Shown here: one piece after another, positions 27,659 to 37,518 of the stretch
Layout: the number at the start of each line of letters is the position of its first letter
Numbering within the stretch: position 1 is the first letter of the stretch
Origin: UBA1764 sp045616685
Lineage (GTDB): Bacteria; Bacillota; Clostridia; Peptostreptococcales; Anaerovoracaceae
DNA length: 64,000 nt
Direction: 5' to 3'
NCBI GenBank assembly: GCA_045616685.1
Contig: JAZLHF010000022.1
Coordinates: 129,148-193,147, forward strand
Program-made: the position numbers and the translations under genes
The notes under the pieces: model-generated
What the model was told of the DNA's origin: nothing
The model's input: only the letters and a program-made list of their open reading frames with translations
Database searches by the model: none

Positions 27659-29019
27659 TAAAACTCACCCGAGTTTGCATTATTAATCAATTTTTCAATT
27701 TCCGGCACTTTAGAAAGCATCGCAAGAATTGTAAGCTTATCTCCAGATTTAATCATTGTAGTGCCGTTAGGGATAATCAATTCCCCGCGTCTATTGATAG
27801 CTCCAACCAGCAAACCTTCACCAAGATTCAGTTCTGATAATTTCTTGCCAGCGACCGGCATATTATCCTTTACAACAATTTCAGAAAACTCTGCCTGACC
27901 TTGAATAAGCCTTGAAAACTTAACATTTTTATCATCATTAATGAACTTAATTACATTTGCCGTGCACAGTTCAATTGGATTAATTGTCATTGCATCGCCA
28001 AGGTTATCAATAATTGAACCATATACTCGGCGAGACATCTTTGCTACAACGTTCTTAACCCCCTGCTTATTTGCCATAAGCGCAAGCAAAATATTTTCTT
28101 CATCAAAACCAGTGCATGCAATAAATGCATCCATGTTGGTAAAGCCTTCTTCGTTTAACAGTTCCTGATCAGTCGCATCGCCATAAACAATATTTGCTTT
28201 ATCAAGAACAACTGCTAAGTGCTTACCACGATCAAAATCATTTTCAATAACTGTTACTTTAACGCCGTCATCACCTAAAAGTTTAGCAATGAAGTAACCA
28301 GTCTTTCCGCCTCCGGCAATCATAACATTATTGCCCTGCTCATCAGCATTCTTGTCATCAAGTTTTCTAAGAAGCTGAAGAGCTGTTTCTCTTTGCCCTA
28401 AAACGTAAACTTTATCATCTGCTAAAATTTCAGTATTACCACCAGGGATTATAAGCTTTCCGTTTCTTGAAATTGCAGCTGCAAGCAACCCATCTAAAAG
28501 TTGGCATCTATCCCTAAGAGCACCACCAGCAAAACCCTTTAAGCTACTTGCTGTAAATTCAGCTAACGCTACTCCATCAATCATTTGCAGGCCGCCTTTA
28601 ATACCTGTATGATTTGTGATGTGTTTGTACACTTCAACCGCACACGAATAATCTGGGTTTACAATATGATCAATGCGCATTGCACGTTTAAGTGTTGATA
28701 AATGCTCAACATGTTCAGAGCTACGAACTCTTGCGATGCAACGTTTAGCACCAAGATCTTTAGCAAGCACACAAAGAACCATATTTTTTTCATCATTATC
28801 TGTGCACGCAATTACAACATCGCATTTATCAATATTCAAACTCTTTAATCCTTCGATATCCTTAGCATTTGTACAAACTGTCTGCAAGTCCATGCGTGAA
28901 CTAAGTCTGTCGATAACAGCAGGATTATTATCAACGATAGTAATCTCATGATTAGCAATTAGCAAAGCCTGAGCAATGCTACTGCCTAATTTTCCAGCTC
29001 CTAAAATTACAATTTTCAT
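27658..29019 (-). CDS. trkA: Trk system potassium uptake protein TrkA
   Basis: Cytoplasmic nucleotide-binding subunit that gates TrkH. Two RCK units: an N-terminal Rossmann motif VILGAGKLGSSIAQAL (3-18) and a second MIAGGGKTGYFIAKLL, each followed by a C-terminal RCK_C domain. 453 aa matches the two-domain form. Confidence 0.94.
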   Translation of the reverse strand: MKIVILGAGKLGSSIAQALLIANHEITIVDNNPAVIDRLSSRMDLQTVCTNAKDIEGLKSLNIDKCDVVIACTDNDEKNMVLCVLAKDLGAKRCIARVRSSEHVEHLSTLKRAMRIDHIVNPDYSCAVEVYKHITNHTGIKGGLQMIDGVALAEFTASSLKGFAGGALRDRCQLLDGLLAAAISRNGKLIIPGGNTEILADDKVYVLGQRETALQLLRKLDDKNADEQGNNVMIAGGGKTGYFIAKLLGDDGVKVTVIENDFDRGKHLAVVLDKANIVYGDATDQELLNEEGFTNMDAFIACTGFDEENILLALMANKQGVKNVVAKMSRRVYGSIIDNLGDAMTINPIELCTANVIKFINDDKNVKFSRLIQGQAEFSEIVVKDNMPVAGKKLSELNLGEGLLVGAINRRGELIIPNGTTMIKSGDKLTILAMLSKVPEIEKLINNANSGEF

Positions 29020-29031
29020 ATTCTATCACCT

Positions 29032-29658
29032 TTATAAAAATGATTTTCTGTGTATTGGGGTTGGCCCCAATGCTGCGAGGCCTTCATAATGAGCTTTTGT
29101 TCCATATCCCTTATTTGATTCAAAGGCATAGCCAGGATAAAGCTTTGCCATTTCCACCATTTCACGATCCCTTGTTACTTTTGCAATAATCGAAGCCGCT
29201 GCAATCGAAACCGATGTGGCATCTCCATGAATAATTCCCGTCTGAGGTATATTCACTGTTTTTAAAGTTAAAGCATCAATTAAAACATGGTTTGGTCTGA
29301 TTAATAATCCGTTAATAGCGTCGGCCATAGCCTCTTTTGTTGCTTCAAGAATATTTATTTCATCGATTCTTTCTGGTTCTCTTCTGCCGACTGAAACAGC
29401 AAGAGCTTTTTCCATAATCAAATCGAAAAGTTCATCTCTTTTCTTTGGCGTAAGCTTTTTTGAATCATTTACCCCAAGCACATCAAAGTCTTTAGGTAAA
29501 ATTACTGCCGCAGCCACAACCGGGCCAGCAAGCGGCCCCCTGCCAACTTCATCGACTCCGGCAATGTATTCATTACCATCAAGCCAAAGAGCTCTTTCAT
29601 ATTTAAACATCTCTTCGAGCTGCTCTTTTTGTTTTTGCTCTCTTTCGATTTTAGTCAT
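29032..29658 (-). CDS. rnhB: Ribonuclease HII
   Basis: Removes RNA from RNA-DNA hybrids and misinserted ribonucleotides. The catalytic DEVGRGPLAGPVVAAAVI motif is near residue 36; the second acid lies in ILEATKEAMADAI and the third in HVLIDALTL; the C-terminal NKGYGTKAH is present. 208 aa. The start overlaps the asd stop (TAATG). Confidence 0.95.
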   Translation of the reverse strand: MTKIEREQKQKEQLEEMFKYERALWLDGNEYIAGVDEVGRGPLAGPVVAAAVILPKDFDVLGVNDSKKLTPKKRDELFDLIMEKALAVSVGRREPERIDEINILEATKEAMADAINGLLIRPNHVLIDALTLKTVNIPQTGIIHGDATSVSIAAASIIAKVTRDREMVEMAKLYPGYAFESNKGYGTKAHYEGLAALGPTPIHRKSFL

Positions 29659-30659
29659 TACTTGTTAATGAATAAGTTCATAATTTGGACTGCATTTGCA
29701 GCAGCACCTTTTCTAATTTGGTCACCACAGCACCAAAGACAAAGCCCTTTTTCATCAGTCAAATCATCTCTGATTCTTCCAACATAAACATCGTTCTGAT
29801 CTGTTGTATCAAGCGGTGTTGGATAATCTCTTCCATCGATGTCTTCAACTACGTGAACCCCAGGGAACGCATTAATTGCCTTCTTGGCCTCTTCAATAGA
29901 AATCTTATCTTTCGTTCTAACATTGATTGCAATTGAGTGAGAACGCATTACTGGAACTCTGACACAAGTGCAAGCAACTTTCATATCATTGTTGTGAAGA
30001 ATCTTTCTGCCTTCATTTTGAAGCTTCATTTCTTCGCTTGTATACCCATTATCTTTATACCCGCCAATTGCAGGAATGCAGTTTCTAAGAATCTGCGCCT
30101 TAAAAGTATCATACTTTACAGGCTCCCCTTTTGCAAGAGCAGTCTCCTGAGATTCAAGCTCAACAATTCCATTCTGCCCTGCCCCAGATACAGCCTGATA
30201 TGAGCTGGCAATCATGGATGTGATTGGAGAAATTTTGTGAAGTGCAGCAACTGCCATCAACGCAATAATAGTAACACAATTTGGATTTGCAATTACCCCA
30301 TTATTTTTAAATGCATCTTCTGGATTAATTTCAGGAACGACAAGAGGAACATCTTCTGTCAATCTGAAAGCAGAGCTGTTGTCAATATAAATTGCCCCAG
30401 ACTTCTTAATGTCTTCTACAAACTTTTCTGAAATGGCATTTTCAGCAGCGCCGAATACGAAATCGCATCCGTCAAAACTGTCACTCTTAGCTTCGGAAAT
30501 TGCTATTTCCTCGCCTTTGAACACGACCTTCTTGCCAACGCTTCTTGCACTTGCAAGAAGTCTAAGTTCTTCAACATCAATATTATATTCTTCAATGCAC
30601 TTAAGCATTTCACGGCCTACCGCTCCAGTAGCCCCAAGAATTGCAATTTTATAACCCAC
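29658..30659 (-). CDS. asd: Aspartate-semialdehyde dehydrogenase
   Basis: Second step of the lysine/threonine/methionine and diaminopimelate route. NADP loop GATGAVGREML (8-18), catalytic Cys in NPNCVTI (about 128), and SSYQAVSGAG. 333 aa is normal. It lies 9 nt after aspartate kinase, so the first two enzymes of the pathway are co-transcribed; the pathway feeds the peptidoglycan genes upstream. Confidence 0.96.
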   Translation of the reverse strand: MGYKIAILGATGAVGREMLKCIEEYNIDVEELRLLASARSVGKKVVFKGEEIAISEAKSDSFDGCDFVFGAAENAISEKFVEDIKKSGAIYIDNSSAFRLTEDVPLVVPEINPEDAFKNNGVIANPNCVTIIALMAVAALHKISPITSMIASSYQAVSGAGQNGIVELESQETALAKGEPVKYDTFKAQILRNCIPAIGGYKDNGYTSEEMKLQNEGRKILHNNDMKVACTCVRVPVMRSHSIAINVRTKDKISIEEAKKAINAFPGVHVVEDIDGRDYPTPLDTTDQNDVYVGRIRDDLTDEKGLCLWCCGDQIRKGAAANAVQIMNLFINK

Positions 30660-30668
30660 TTTTATCTC

Positions 30669-31982
30669 CTAACCTGCGAACTTCTCATAAAGAACACGAA
30701 TTGCTTTTTCAAAATCATCATTACTTACACCAAGGACAATTGAAAGTTCATCTGCGGACTGTTTAATCGTTCTTATGTTAACCTTATTATCACCAAGTGC
30801 ACTAAAAAGCATACCCGAGATACCAGGTTTAAATCCCATCTTACGGCCAACTGCGGCAACAAGAGCAATCTTATCACGGACATCAATGTCGTCAGCCTGG
30901 CTTTCTGTCTTGATATCTGTTAATACATCATAAAGTTTATCCTCGAGTAAATCTGACGGAACAACAAAAGAGAAACTGTTTTGTCCGATTGTAACATGCT
31001 CTGCAGGAATTCCGTATCTATCCAAGATTTTAAGACTGTGCCTAAACGGAAATGTGTTTTCAATATCAGATTTCTTGATAGTAAGAATTGTGTAATTCTT
31101 TTTTCCGGAAAGTCCTGTAATAAACTTCTCAAGACCTTTTTCTTCGCTGACCTTTTCAACAATTAATGTTCCCGGAGCATCCGGTTCATTTGTATTTTTG
31201 ATATTGAGAGGAATGCCAGCTTCTCGTACAGGAGCAACTGCGTCTTCGTGAAGAACGCTTGCACCCATAGTCGCAAGCTCTTGAAGTTCGTTATATGTAA
31301 TCTGTTCAATAGGAGCAGGATTTTCAACAATCTTAGGGTCAGCCATCAAGATTCCGCTTACATCTGTCCAGTTTTCGTATACATCAGCCTTTATTGCGGC
31401 TGCAGCAAGAGCTCCAGTGACATCAGATCCACCTCTAGTCATAACCTTAATCTTTCCATTTGGAAGAGAACCATAAAAACCTGGAATTACGACATTTGAA
31501 TTTGCCTTAACAGCTTCTTCGATTGCACTATATGTCTTTTTTAAATCAAGCTTTCCATCATACCCAAAGAAGATTACCTTTGCAGCATCAACGAATGTAT
31601 AGCCAAGGAATTCTGCCATAAGTCTGGAAGTGAAATATTCGCCTCTTGAAACTATTTCATCTACTGGAGTTTCTTTAGTTAATGTCTTTGCATATTCTTC
31701 AAACTCTTTAGCTACATCGAGCTTAATACCAAGCCCTGTCTGAATTTCAAGAAATCTGTCATGAAGAGTATTAATAATATCATCAGCAGCAACACCATAT
31801 TTTAAATGTGCCTGAGTCAGATAAAGCAAATCTGTCATTTTATAATCATTGCTAGTTCGTTTTCCTGCAGCAGAAACAATAATGACATTTCTTGATTTGT
31901 CAGATTTCACGATGTCTTTTACTTTTTGAAACTGCTTTGCATCAGCAACAGAGCTTCCGCCGAATTTTGCAACTTTAATCAT
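30669..31982 (-). CDS. Aspartate kinase
   Basis: Phosphorylates aspartate. The opening KVAKFGGSSVADAKQF and the catalytic TRGGSDVTGALAAAA are intact, and two ACT domains at the C-terminus are expected to bind an allosteric amino acid. The ATG at 31982 (MIKVAKFGG) is chosen over a farther upstream ATG because AAGAAGG lies ahead of it and homologues start there. Which end-product inhibits it cannot be read. Confidence 0.94.
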   Translation of the reverse strand: MIKVAKFGGSSVADAKQFQKVKDIVKSDKSRNVIIVSAAGKRTSNDYKMTDLLYLTQAHLKYGVAADDIINTLHDRFLEIQTGLGIKLDVAKEFEEYAKTLTKETPVDEIVSRGEYFTSRLMAEFLGYTFVDAAKVIFFGYDGKLDLKKTYSAIEEAVKANSNVVIPGFYGSLPNGKIKVMTRGGSDVTGALAAAAIKADVYENWTDVSGILMADPKIVENPAPIEQITYNELQELATMGASVLHEDAVAPVREAGIPLNIKNTNEPDAPGTLIVEKVSEEKGLEKFITGLSGKKNYTILTIKKSDIENTFPFRHSLKILDRYGIPAEHVTIGQNSFSFVVPSDLLEDKLYDVLTDIKTESQADDIDVRDKIALVAAVGRKMGFKPGISGMLFSALGDNKVNIRTIKQSADELSIVLGVSNDDFEKAIRVLYEKFAG

Positions 31983-32021
31983 TTTACTACCTTCTTTATT
32001 TTTATGCTTTTGCAATAATAT

Positions 32022-32714
32022 CTATAATAAAGCTCTGTGATAAAGGCCGCCCGTCTTCCGGCCTTTATATTCAGCCTTTGTAATCACCATATCTCGAATT
32101 TCTTCAGCCTTTTCACGGGTTTCTTTTGTGAAATAAAGGGTTTGAAAATCACAATTTGGTATTGGTTTATCTGCAGCGTACAAAGGAACACAATTAAGAA
32201 GTTCACTATACTTCTTATTTCTGCAAATGAGAGTGAATCTTTCACCCAATCTATCGGTCATAGTGTTTAACCCTGTACATGTTGAGCAATCATTAGGGCA
32301 AGCTCTAAACTTCATTAGTGGTAAATAGCCATAAGTGACGATTCCGAACGGAATTTTAGACTTCATTCCGCGAAGTTCCTTAAATGGAATCTCGAACGAC
32401 ATGGTTACATCAACTAAACCAAGCTCTCTGTACTCTTCTATTGCTTCAAAGTTAATGATGTTAAGAAACATTCCGCCATGAGCAGTGAGTCCAAGTTCGT
32501 TCGCAATCTGAATTGCTCCAAGATTTTCGCAAACAACATTAGTAGCTTTAATAGCTTTAAGTTTTTCTTTAATCACTTCTTCATCGGCAGGATAAATAAG
32601 CGCTGGAAGTTCAACCCAAGATTCTTCAATTGCTTCATCAATTGGAAGAATAACAATATCGCCAGGTCTTGTTTCAAATACCTGAGAGGCTTTCTCGAAT
32701 CTATAACGCATCAA
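32022..32714 (-). CDS. U32 protease C-terminal domain, separate frame
   Basis: This 230-residue frame looks like the C-terminal third of long clostridial U32 proteins: VTYGYLPLMKFRACPNDCSTC, then ERFTLICRNKKYSELLNCVPLY. It overlaps the end of the preceding U32 gene by 14 nt in another frame, so the long protein seems to be divided in two. The start ATG-ATG has no strong binding site, and translation may be coupled. Either a real two-gene arrangement or a frameshift (mutation or sequencing error). Confidence 0.7.
   Translation of the reverse strand: MMRYRFEKASQVFETRPGDIVILPIDEAIEESWVELPALIYPADEEVIKEKLKAIKATNVVCENLGAIQIANELGLTAHGGMFLNIINFEAIEEYRELGLVDVTMSFEIPFKELRGMKSKIPFGIVTYGYLPLMKFRACPNDCSTCTGLNTMTDRLGERFTLICRNKKYSELLNCVPLYAADKPIPNCDFQTLYFTKETREKAEEIRDMVITKAEYKGRKTGGLYHRALL
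32040..32068 (-). other. Perfect hairpin within the 3' end of the U32 C-terminal gene
   Basis: ATAAAGGCCG (32040-32049) pairs with CGGCCTTTAT (32059-32068). There is no T run, and it is in coding sequence; role unknown. Confidence 0.4.
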
Positions 32715-33891
32715 GAGCCTCCCTTCTCATCTTATTGATCTCTGCTGCGCTAAGCATCAGTCCATCATCTAAGATACAAGTCAGTTTATTTAATTTATAA
32801 ACAGTACCACCCGTCTTTTCTAAAGACTTACGTACATGTTCTTCATCAAGAGCAATTTTTAATGCTGCTTTAGGAATAGCACCTGTTACTTCTGATTTTC
32901 TATCGCCAGAGATGCACTTAAGTTTTGCAGTCTCGCCTGCTTTCATAGTGAAGACCATATCGACATCTCTAAAGTAAGTTTCTTTTTCGTATAATTTAGC
33001 AAAATCTTTTAACACAGATTCTGCAGCAACTACATCTTCTTTCGTTCGGTAACCGAACATCGACTTATCACGCCTACCTGACAAGTAGCCATCAGTAAAT
33101 CCCTGCCTAGAAAATACTGCCTGAAGAGCTTCCATATCTGGATATTCACCGGCCAAAGCTTCTTTTACTGATGTAACTGCAGCGGCCACATATTCTGGAC
33201 GCTTCATTCGACCCTCAATCTTAAATGAAGAGACTCCGGCAGAAACTAATCTTTGAATATGATTTACATAAGATAAATCTTTTAAGCTAAGTGCATGATC
33301 ACGGCCACCAATATTCCAATCTAATCTACAAGTCTGTGCGCAAAGACCTCGATTTCCAGACCGTCCGCCAAGCATTGATGAAATATAACAATTGCCTGAT
33401 ACTGACATGCAGTGAGCTCCATGAACGAAACACTCAAGTTTAATGTCTACATTGTCATGAATAGTTTTAATTTCTTCAAGCGACAATTCCCTTGCAAGAA
33501 CAACTCTATCAAAACCAAGCTGTTTTGCCATCTTTGCTCCAGACACATTGTGAATTGCCATCTGAGTCGAAGCACTAAGAGAAATTCTACCGCGTGCATA
33601 TCGTACAACTGCGAGGTCTTGAGTAATGAGCCCATCAGCCCCAGCGTTAATTGCTGTATCAACAGTCTTTTTCATCTCAGAAAGTTCACTATTTAAAACG
33701 ATTGTATTTATCGTTATATAGGCCTTTACCTCACGGTCGTGACAATATTTAATCGTCTGTGCAAGATTTTCCGAATTAAAATTATCAGCATTGCGCCTAG
33801 CGTTAAAATTCTGTAATCCAAAATAAACAGCGTTTGCCCCGCATCTTACTGCCGCTAATAATTGTTCTTCGCCGCCTACTGGCGCTAGCAC
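32701..33891 (-). CDS. U32 family peptidase, N-terminal part
   Basis: The U32 signature is complete: ECFVHGAHCMSVSGNCYIS, then GGRSGNRGLCAQTCRLDW (about 152-190). The family includes collagenase-like proteases and the RlhA/TrhP RNA hydroxylation factors, so protease activity is not certain. The frame stops right after SAAEINKMRREALDAL, a point where longer relatives continue; the missing part is in the next frame. It overlaps the first U32 gene by 7 nt. Confidence 0.88.
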   Translation of the reverse strand: MLAPVGGEEQLLAAVRCGANAVYFGLQNFNARRNADNFNSENLAQTIKYCHDREVKAYITINTIVLNSELSEMKKTVDTAINAGADGLITQDLAVVRYARGRISLSASTQMAIHNVSGAKMAKQLGFDRVVLARELSLEEIKTIHDNVDIKLECFVHGAHCMSVSGNCYISSMLGGRSGNRGLCAQTCRLDWNIGGRDHALSLKDLSYVNHIQRLVSAGVSSFKIEGRMKRPEYVAAAVTSVKEALAGEYPDMEALQAVFSRQGFTDGYLSGRRDKSMFGYRTKEDVVAAESVLKDFAKLYEKETYFRDVDMVFTMKAGETAKLKCISGDRKSEVTGAIPKAALKIALDEEHVRKSLEKTGGTVYKLNKLTCILDDGLMLSAAEINKMRREALDAL

Positions 33892-35069
33892 TTCTTGCGT
33901 AATATATCTCCTAACTGTGCTCCGACAGGAAGATTAATCTTCATCTTTCTCATCGGAGTATTGCTTCTTTCGAGCCTTTCGCCCTTTTCATCTTCAATGT
34001 ATTCGACTGTGAATTTTTGTCCAAGTTTTCCTGGGCTTAAAAGTTCCAGTTCATCACCAACACTAAATGCATTCCTCGTTTCGATAACTTCATCATCAAC
34101 AGCAGTTGCGACAAAAAGATAGTCTCTTACATAACCATTGTCGCCTGACTGCAATGCTTTCATATCTCCAAGATAGAATCCCGTGGTGAAAGGTCTGTGT
34201 GATACTGTGTCAAGCTCTGCTTTAAGCTGCTCAATTGGATATTTGCCAAGCATAGCCATCTTATATGCATTGACAACCGTTGCTGTATAAAACGGTGTGC
34301 GCATGCGGCCTTCAATCTTAAATGAATTAATTCCAGCCGCTGCTAATTTATCTAAAAACTCGATTGCGCAAAGCTCTTTTGAACTTAAGATTGCGCTACC
34401 ATGTTCACTCTCTTCAATTTTAAAATATTCACCTGGACGCGTTTCTTCCATCAGATAGTAATTCCATCTGCAACTTTGCGCACACTGTCCGCGGTTTCCT
34501 GATCTTCCTGTAAGGTATGCAGAAAGCAAGCATCTCCCGCTATAGCTCATACACATTGCACCATGAACAAATGCTTCTAGTTCTAATTTTGCCGGAGCCT
34601 TCGCTCTTAATTCGGCAATTTTGTCTATGCTAAGTTCACGCGCAAGTACGACTCTGGTAGCGCCCATGTTGTAATACACTTCGCATGACTTATAATTCAT
34701 CGTGTTCGCCTGAGTCGAAATATGAACTTCCAAATCAGGGCAGCCTTCTTTGATTGCAGCAACTGCTCCGATATCAGAAACAATAACGGCATCCACTCCT
34801 AAATCATGAAGTTGTTTTGCATAATCCCCAAGAAGTGGAATCTCGTCATTATTTGCAAAACTATTAACGGTTACATAAAGCTTCTTACCATTTTTATGAA
34901 CAGTATTTACGCCTTCTGCCAATTTATCAATTGAAAACGCTGCAGAGCTAGCCCTAAGTTGCATAAAAGGGCCACCACAATAGATTGCGTCGGCCCCATA
35001 CTTAATTGCTGTATTTAATCCTTCTAAATCTCCTGCAGGGGCAAGAAGTTCAATTTTGTTTAAATCCAT
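33885..35069 (-). CDS. U32 family peptidase
   Basis: 394-residue U32 protein with LEAFVHGAMCMSYSGRCLLSAYL and GRSGNRGQCAQSCRW (about 160-200) and the helix KELCAIEFLDKLAAAGINSFKIEGR. Pairs of U32 genes act together in tRNA hydroxylation in several bacteria (TrhP-type); that role here is inference. It lies 7 nt after ychF. Confidence 0.9.
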   Translation of the reverse strand: MDLNKIELLAPAGDLEGLNTAIKYGADAIYCGGPFMQLRASSAAFSIDKLAEGVNTVHKNGKKLYVTVNSFANNDEIPLLGDYAKQLHDLGVDAVIVSDIGAVAAIKEGCPDLEVHISTQANTMNYKSCEVYYNMGATRVVLARELSIDKIAELRAKAPAKLELEAFVHGAMCMSYSGRCLLSAYLTGRSGNRGQCAQSCRWNYYLMEETRPGEYFKIEESEHGSAILSSKELCAIEFLDKLAAAGINSFKIEGRMRTPFYTATVVNAYKMAMLGKYPIEQLKAELDTVSHRPFTTGFYLGDMKALQSGDNGYVRDYLFVATAVDDEVIETRNAFSVGDELELLSPGKLGQKFTVEYIEDEKGERLERSNTPMRKMKINLPVGAQLGDILRKKC

Positions 35070-35076
35070 AGCTCAC

Positions 35077-36171
35077 CTATACATTAAACAGGAAATTTAC
35101 AATGTCTCCATCTTTCATGACATAGTCCTTGCCTTCTGAACGCAATTGCCCTTTTTCTTTTGCAGCAGACATTGAGAAGCCAAGTTCTTCGAACTTGTCA
35201 TAATTAATAGTCTCGGCTCTAATGAAGCCTCTCTCGAAATCTGTGTGAATTTTTCCAGCTGCCTGAGGAGCCTTTGTTCCATCGATGATAGTCCATGCCC
35301 GGCATTCGTCTTCTCCGGCAGTAAGAAATGAAATTAAGTTAAGAAGCTTATAGCTTGATTTTACCAATTGATTTAATCCGCTTTCTTCAATGCCCATATC
35401 AGCAAGGAAGGCATCTCTTTCTTCATCAGAAAGTTCTGAAAGCTCTGCCTCGATTCCGGCGCAAATTGTTACAACCTCTGACCCTTCAGCAGCAGCATGT
35501 TCTTTTACAGCCTTTACATAATCATTATCGCCGCTTCCGATTTCATGTTCAGAAACATTAGCAACATAAATTACTGGTTTGTATGAAAGAAGACCAAGCG
35601 ACTTAACAAGCTCGACATCCCCATCTTCAAACTGCATCGTTCTTGCATTCTTACCCTCCGCCAGAGTTGCATATATTGATTCGCAGATATCAAGTTCTGC
35701 CTGAGGAGCCTTGTTACCGCCTTTCATTGAACCTTTAAGCTTATTAATTCTTCTATCAAGTATTTCCATATCGGAAAGAATTAATTCGGTGTCAATTGTT
35801 TCTATATCAGACTTAGGATTGATTCTCCCATCAACGTGGACGATGTTTGCATCATCAAAGCATCTAACTACGTGAACGATAGCTTCAACTTCACGGATAT
35901 GTCCAAGGAACTGGTTGCCAAGACCTTCGCCCTTCGATGCGCCTCGCACAAGGCCCGCAATATCACAAAACTCTATAGTCGCATAAATAGTCTTCTTTGA
36001 GTTATAAATTTCATGAAGTTTGGCAATTCTCTTGTCAGGTACAGTTACAATACCTATATTAGGCTCGATTGTGCAGAATGGATAATTTGCAGCTTCTGCC
36101 CCAGCCTTCGTAATTGCATTAAACAATGTACTTTTCCCAACATTTGGAAGTCCAACGATACCTAATTTCAT
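35077..36171 (-). CDS. ychF: Redox-responsive P-loop ATPase YchF
   Basis: Obg-family ATPase that binds ribosomes and lowers oxidative stress tolerance in E. coli. Walker A GLPNVGKST at 7-15, then FCDIAGLVRGASKGEGLGNQFL, and a C-terminal TGS domain ending KEKGQLRSEGKDYVMKDGDIVNFLFNV. 364 aa is normal. Its first five codons are the attachment core of the elements: ATGAAATTAGGTATCG is repeated at two more junctions. With element 1 in place, the ribosome binding site (36183-36188) and everything upstream are element DNA, so ychF expression depends on it. Confidence 0.97.
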   Translation of the reverse strand: MKLGIVGLPNVGKSTLFNAITKAGAEAANYPFCTIEPNIGIVTVPDKRIAKLHEIYNSKKTIYATIEFCDIAGLVRGASKGEGLGNQFLGHIREVEAIVHVVRCFDDANIVHVDGRINPKSDIETIDTELILSDMEILDRRINKLKGSMKGGNKAPQAELDICESIYATLAEGKNARTMQFEDGDVELVKSLGLLSYKPVIYVANVSEHEIGSGDNDYVKAVKEHAAAEGSEVVTICAGIEAELSELSDEERDAFLADMGIEESGLNQLVKSSYKLLNLISFLTAGEDECRAWTIIDGTKAPQAAGKIHTDFERGFIRAETINYDKFEELGFSMSAAKEKGQLRSEGKDYVMKDGDIVNFLFNV

Positions 36172-36173
36172 TT
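36156..36173 (-). repeat. Attachment core A (functional ychF start)
   Basis: CGATACCTAATTTCATTT; it encodes the first codons of the intact ychF. Followed rightward by the AGGAGG ribosome binding site and the imperfect palindrome CCTTGGAATTTCAAGG. Confidence 0.8.
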
Positions 36174-36224
36174 TTCTATATACCTCCTTGGAATTTCAAG
36201 GGTTTCAAGGCGTTTAAGTTTTGC

Positions 36225-36248
36225 TTTACGCCGTTTTTACGCCGTTTT
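36225..36248. repeat. Arm repeats, left end of element 1
   Basis: Two head-to-tail copies of TTTACGCCGTT. The same word recurs three times at the other end of the element (49043-49082). Confidence 0.75.
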
Positions 36249-36254
36249 ATAAAC

Positions 36255-37445
36255 CTAATTAGTAGTTTCGATGCTCCGCATCGATGCATTAAAGTCTTTC
36301 ATCGCATCTGTAAGAGAATTGTCAGTTACGTGCACATAACGATCCATAGTAGTCGAAAGGCTCGCATGGCCAAGAATTTTTTGAAGAACTTTAGGTTGCA
36401 TTCCTTGTTCTATAGCTCTGGTGGCAAAAGTATGTCTTAATGCATGCATACAGAATCTTTCGATTCCAGCTTCATCGCATAATTTATACAAGTGCGTATC
36501 ATATGAACTGTTTTTACTAGGTTCCCCAGTACGGTAGTTCACAAACACCAAATCTTTTAACAAGAGTTTGCATTTAGATCCAGAAAACAAATCGGTATAC
36601 TCAAGAGATTCTAATAAGAAGTTTGATTCGTATCTGAAATTTCTTTCTATATAGCACGATTTAAGAATATCGTAAGCTCTATCTGTTAGAGGTATCGTGC
36701 GATAACTTGTTTTAGTTTTAGGAGGACCAGCCCTCCAAAAGCCATCACAATGGCGATATTCTAATGTTCTCTTCACCGACAATGTATGTTTGTCCCAATC
36801 GATATCATTAAAGGTCAGGCCTATCAGTTCACCAGTTCTAAGACCAGTTTCTAGGATTAAAGCATACTGTCTATAATTATGAGATCTTTGAGCAGCTGCA
36901 AGGAATTGCTTTTGTTCTTCAATGGTTAAAAAGTGGATATCGTTTGGAGCTTTAACTGGCTTTGAATATCTAACACCATCCATTGGATGTTTAATGATAA
37001 TGCCATTCATTAAAGCCGCTTTAAACAGTGTTCCCATAAAAATGTATGTCTGCCTTATGGTAGAGCCAGCATACTTCTCCGTCATCGCATTTAATATCAT
37101 TTTACAATGCATTGGGCGGATTTCATGCATACGCATCATACCAATGTAAGGCTTAACATTTTTTGAGTAACGCTCGCTATAGTTGCGTTTTGTGTTTGGA
37201 GATAAATCACTTAATAGATTATCATGCCAAAAATTAAACCACTCATCAACGGACATATCCACATTAGGGCTGGCAACCTCAGCAAATGAAGTCGCTTCAT
37301 AACGCCACTTTTTTGCTTCCGGCAAAGTATCAAAATACTTCTCGTGACGTTTCCCAGATTTATCAAAATATCTAGCAGAAAATCTGCCATCTTTCCTTTG
37401 ATAAATGCCCTTTCCGCATTCTTTTCCCTGTTTACTTTTTCCCAT
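36255..37445 (-). CDS. int: Tyrosine integrase of element 1
   Basis: Site-specific recombinase of the Tn916/lambda class. An N-terminal arm-binding domain (GIYQRKDGRFSARYFDKSG, about 13-31), a core-binding SAM-like domain (about 65-155), and the catalytic domain with R203, H334-x-x-R337, H360 and nucleophile Y370. 396 aa is usual. It is closely similar to the integrase of element 2 (same length, most blocks identical). The gene ends 84 bp before the ychF start, so int transcripts can run into ychF. Confidence 0.95.
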   Translation of the reverse strand: MGKSKQGKECGKGIYQRKDGRFSARYFDKSGKRHEKYFDTLPEAKKWRYEATSFAEVASPNVDMSVDEWFNFWHDNLLSDLSPNTKRNYSERYSKNVKPYIGMMRMHEIRPMHCKMILNAMTEKYAGSTIRQTYIFMGTLFKAALMNGIIIKHPMDGVRYSKPVKAPNDIHFLTIEEQKQFLAAAQRSHNYRQYALILETGLRTGELIGLTFNDIDWDKHTLSVKRTLEYRHCDGFWRAGPPKTKTSYRTIPLTDRAYDILKSCYIERNFRYESNFLLESLEYTDLFSGSKCKLLLKDLVFVNYRTGEPSKNSSYDTHLYKLCDEAGIERFCMHALRHTFATRAIEQGMQPKVLQKILGHASLSTTMDRYVHVTDNSLTDAMKDFNASMRSIETTN

Positions 37446-37470
37446 TTTGACTCCTTTCTTTACGACATAA

Positions 37471-37518
37471 AGAAAGAGTCCAACATCAAATAATTATACC
37501 AAATGTTGAACTCCTTCT
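37471..37518 (-). terminator. Hairpin ahead of int 1 that contains the int promoter
   Basis: A 16-bp stem on the minus strand (37503-37518 with 37471-37486, two G-U pairs), a 16-nt loop, then CTTTATG. It would stop or slow transcripts arriving from xis. The same structure exists in element 2. Confidence 0.6.
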
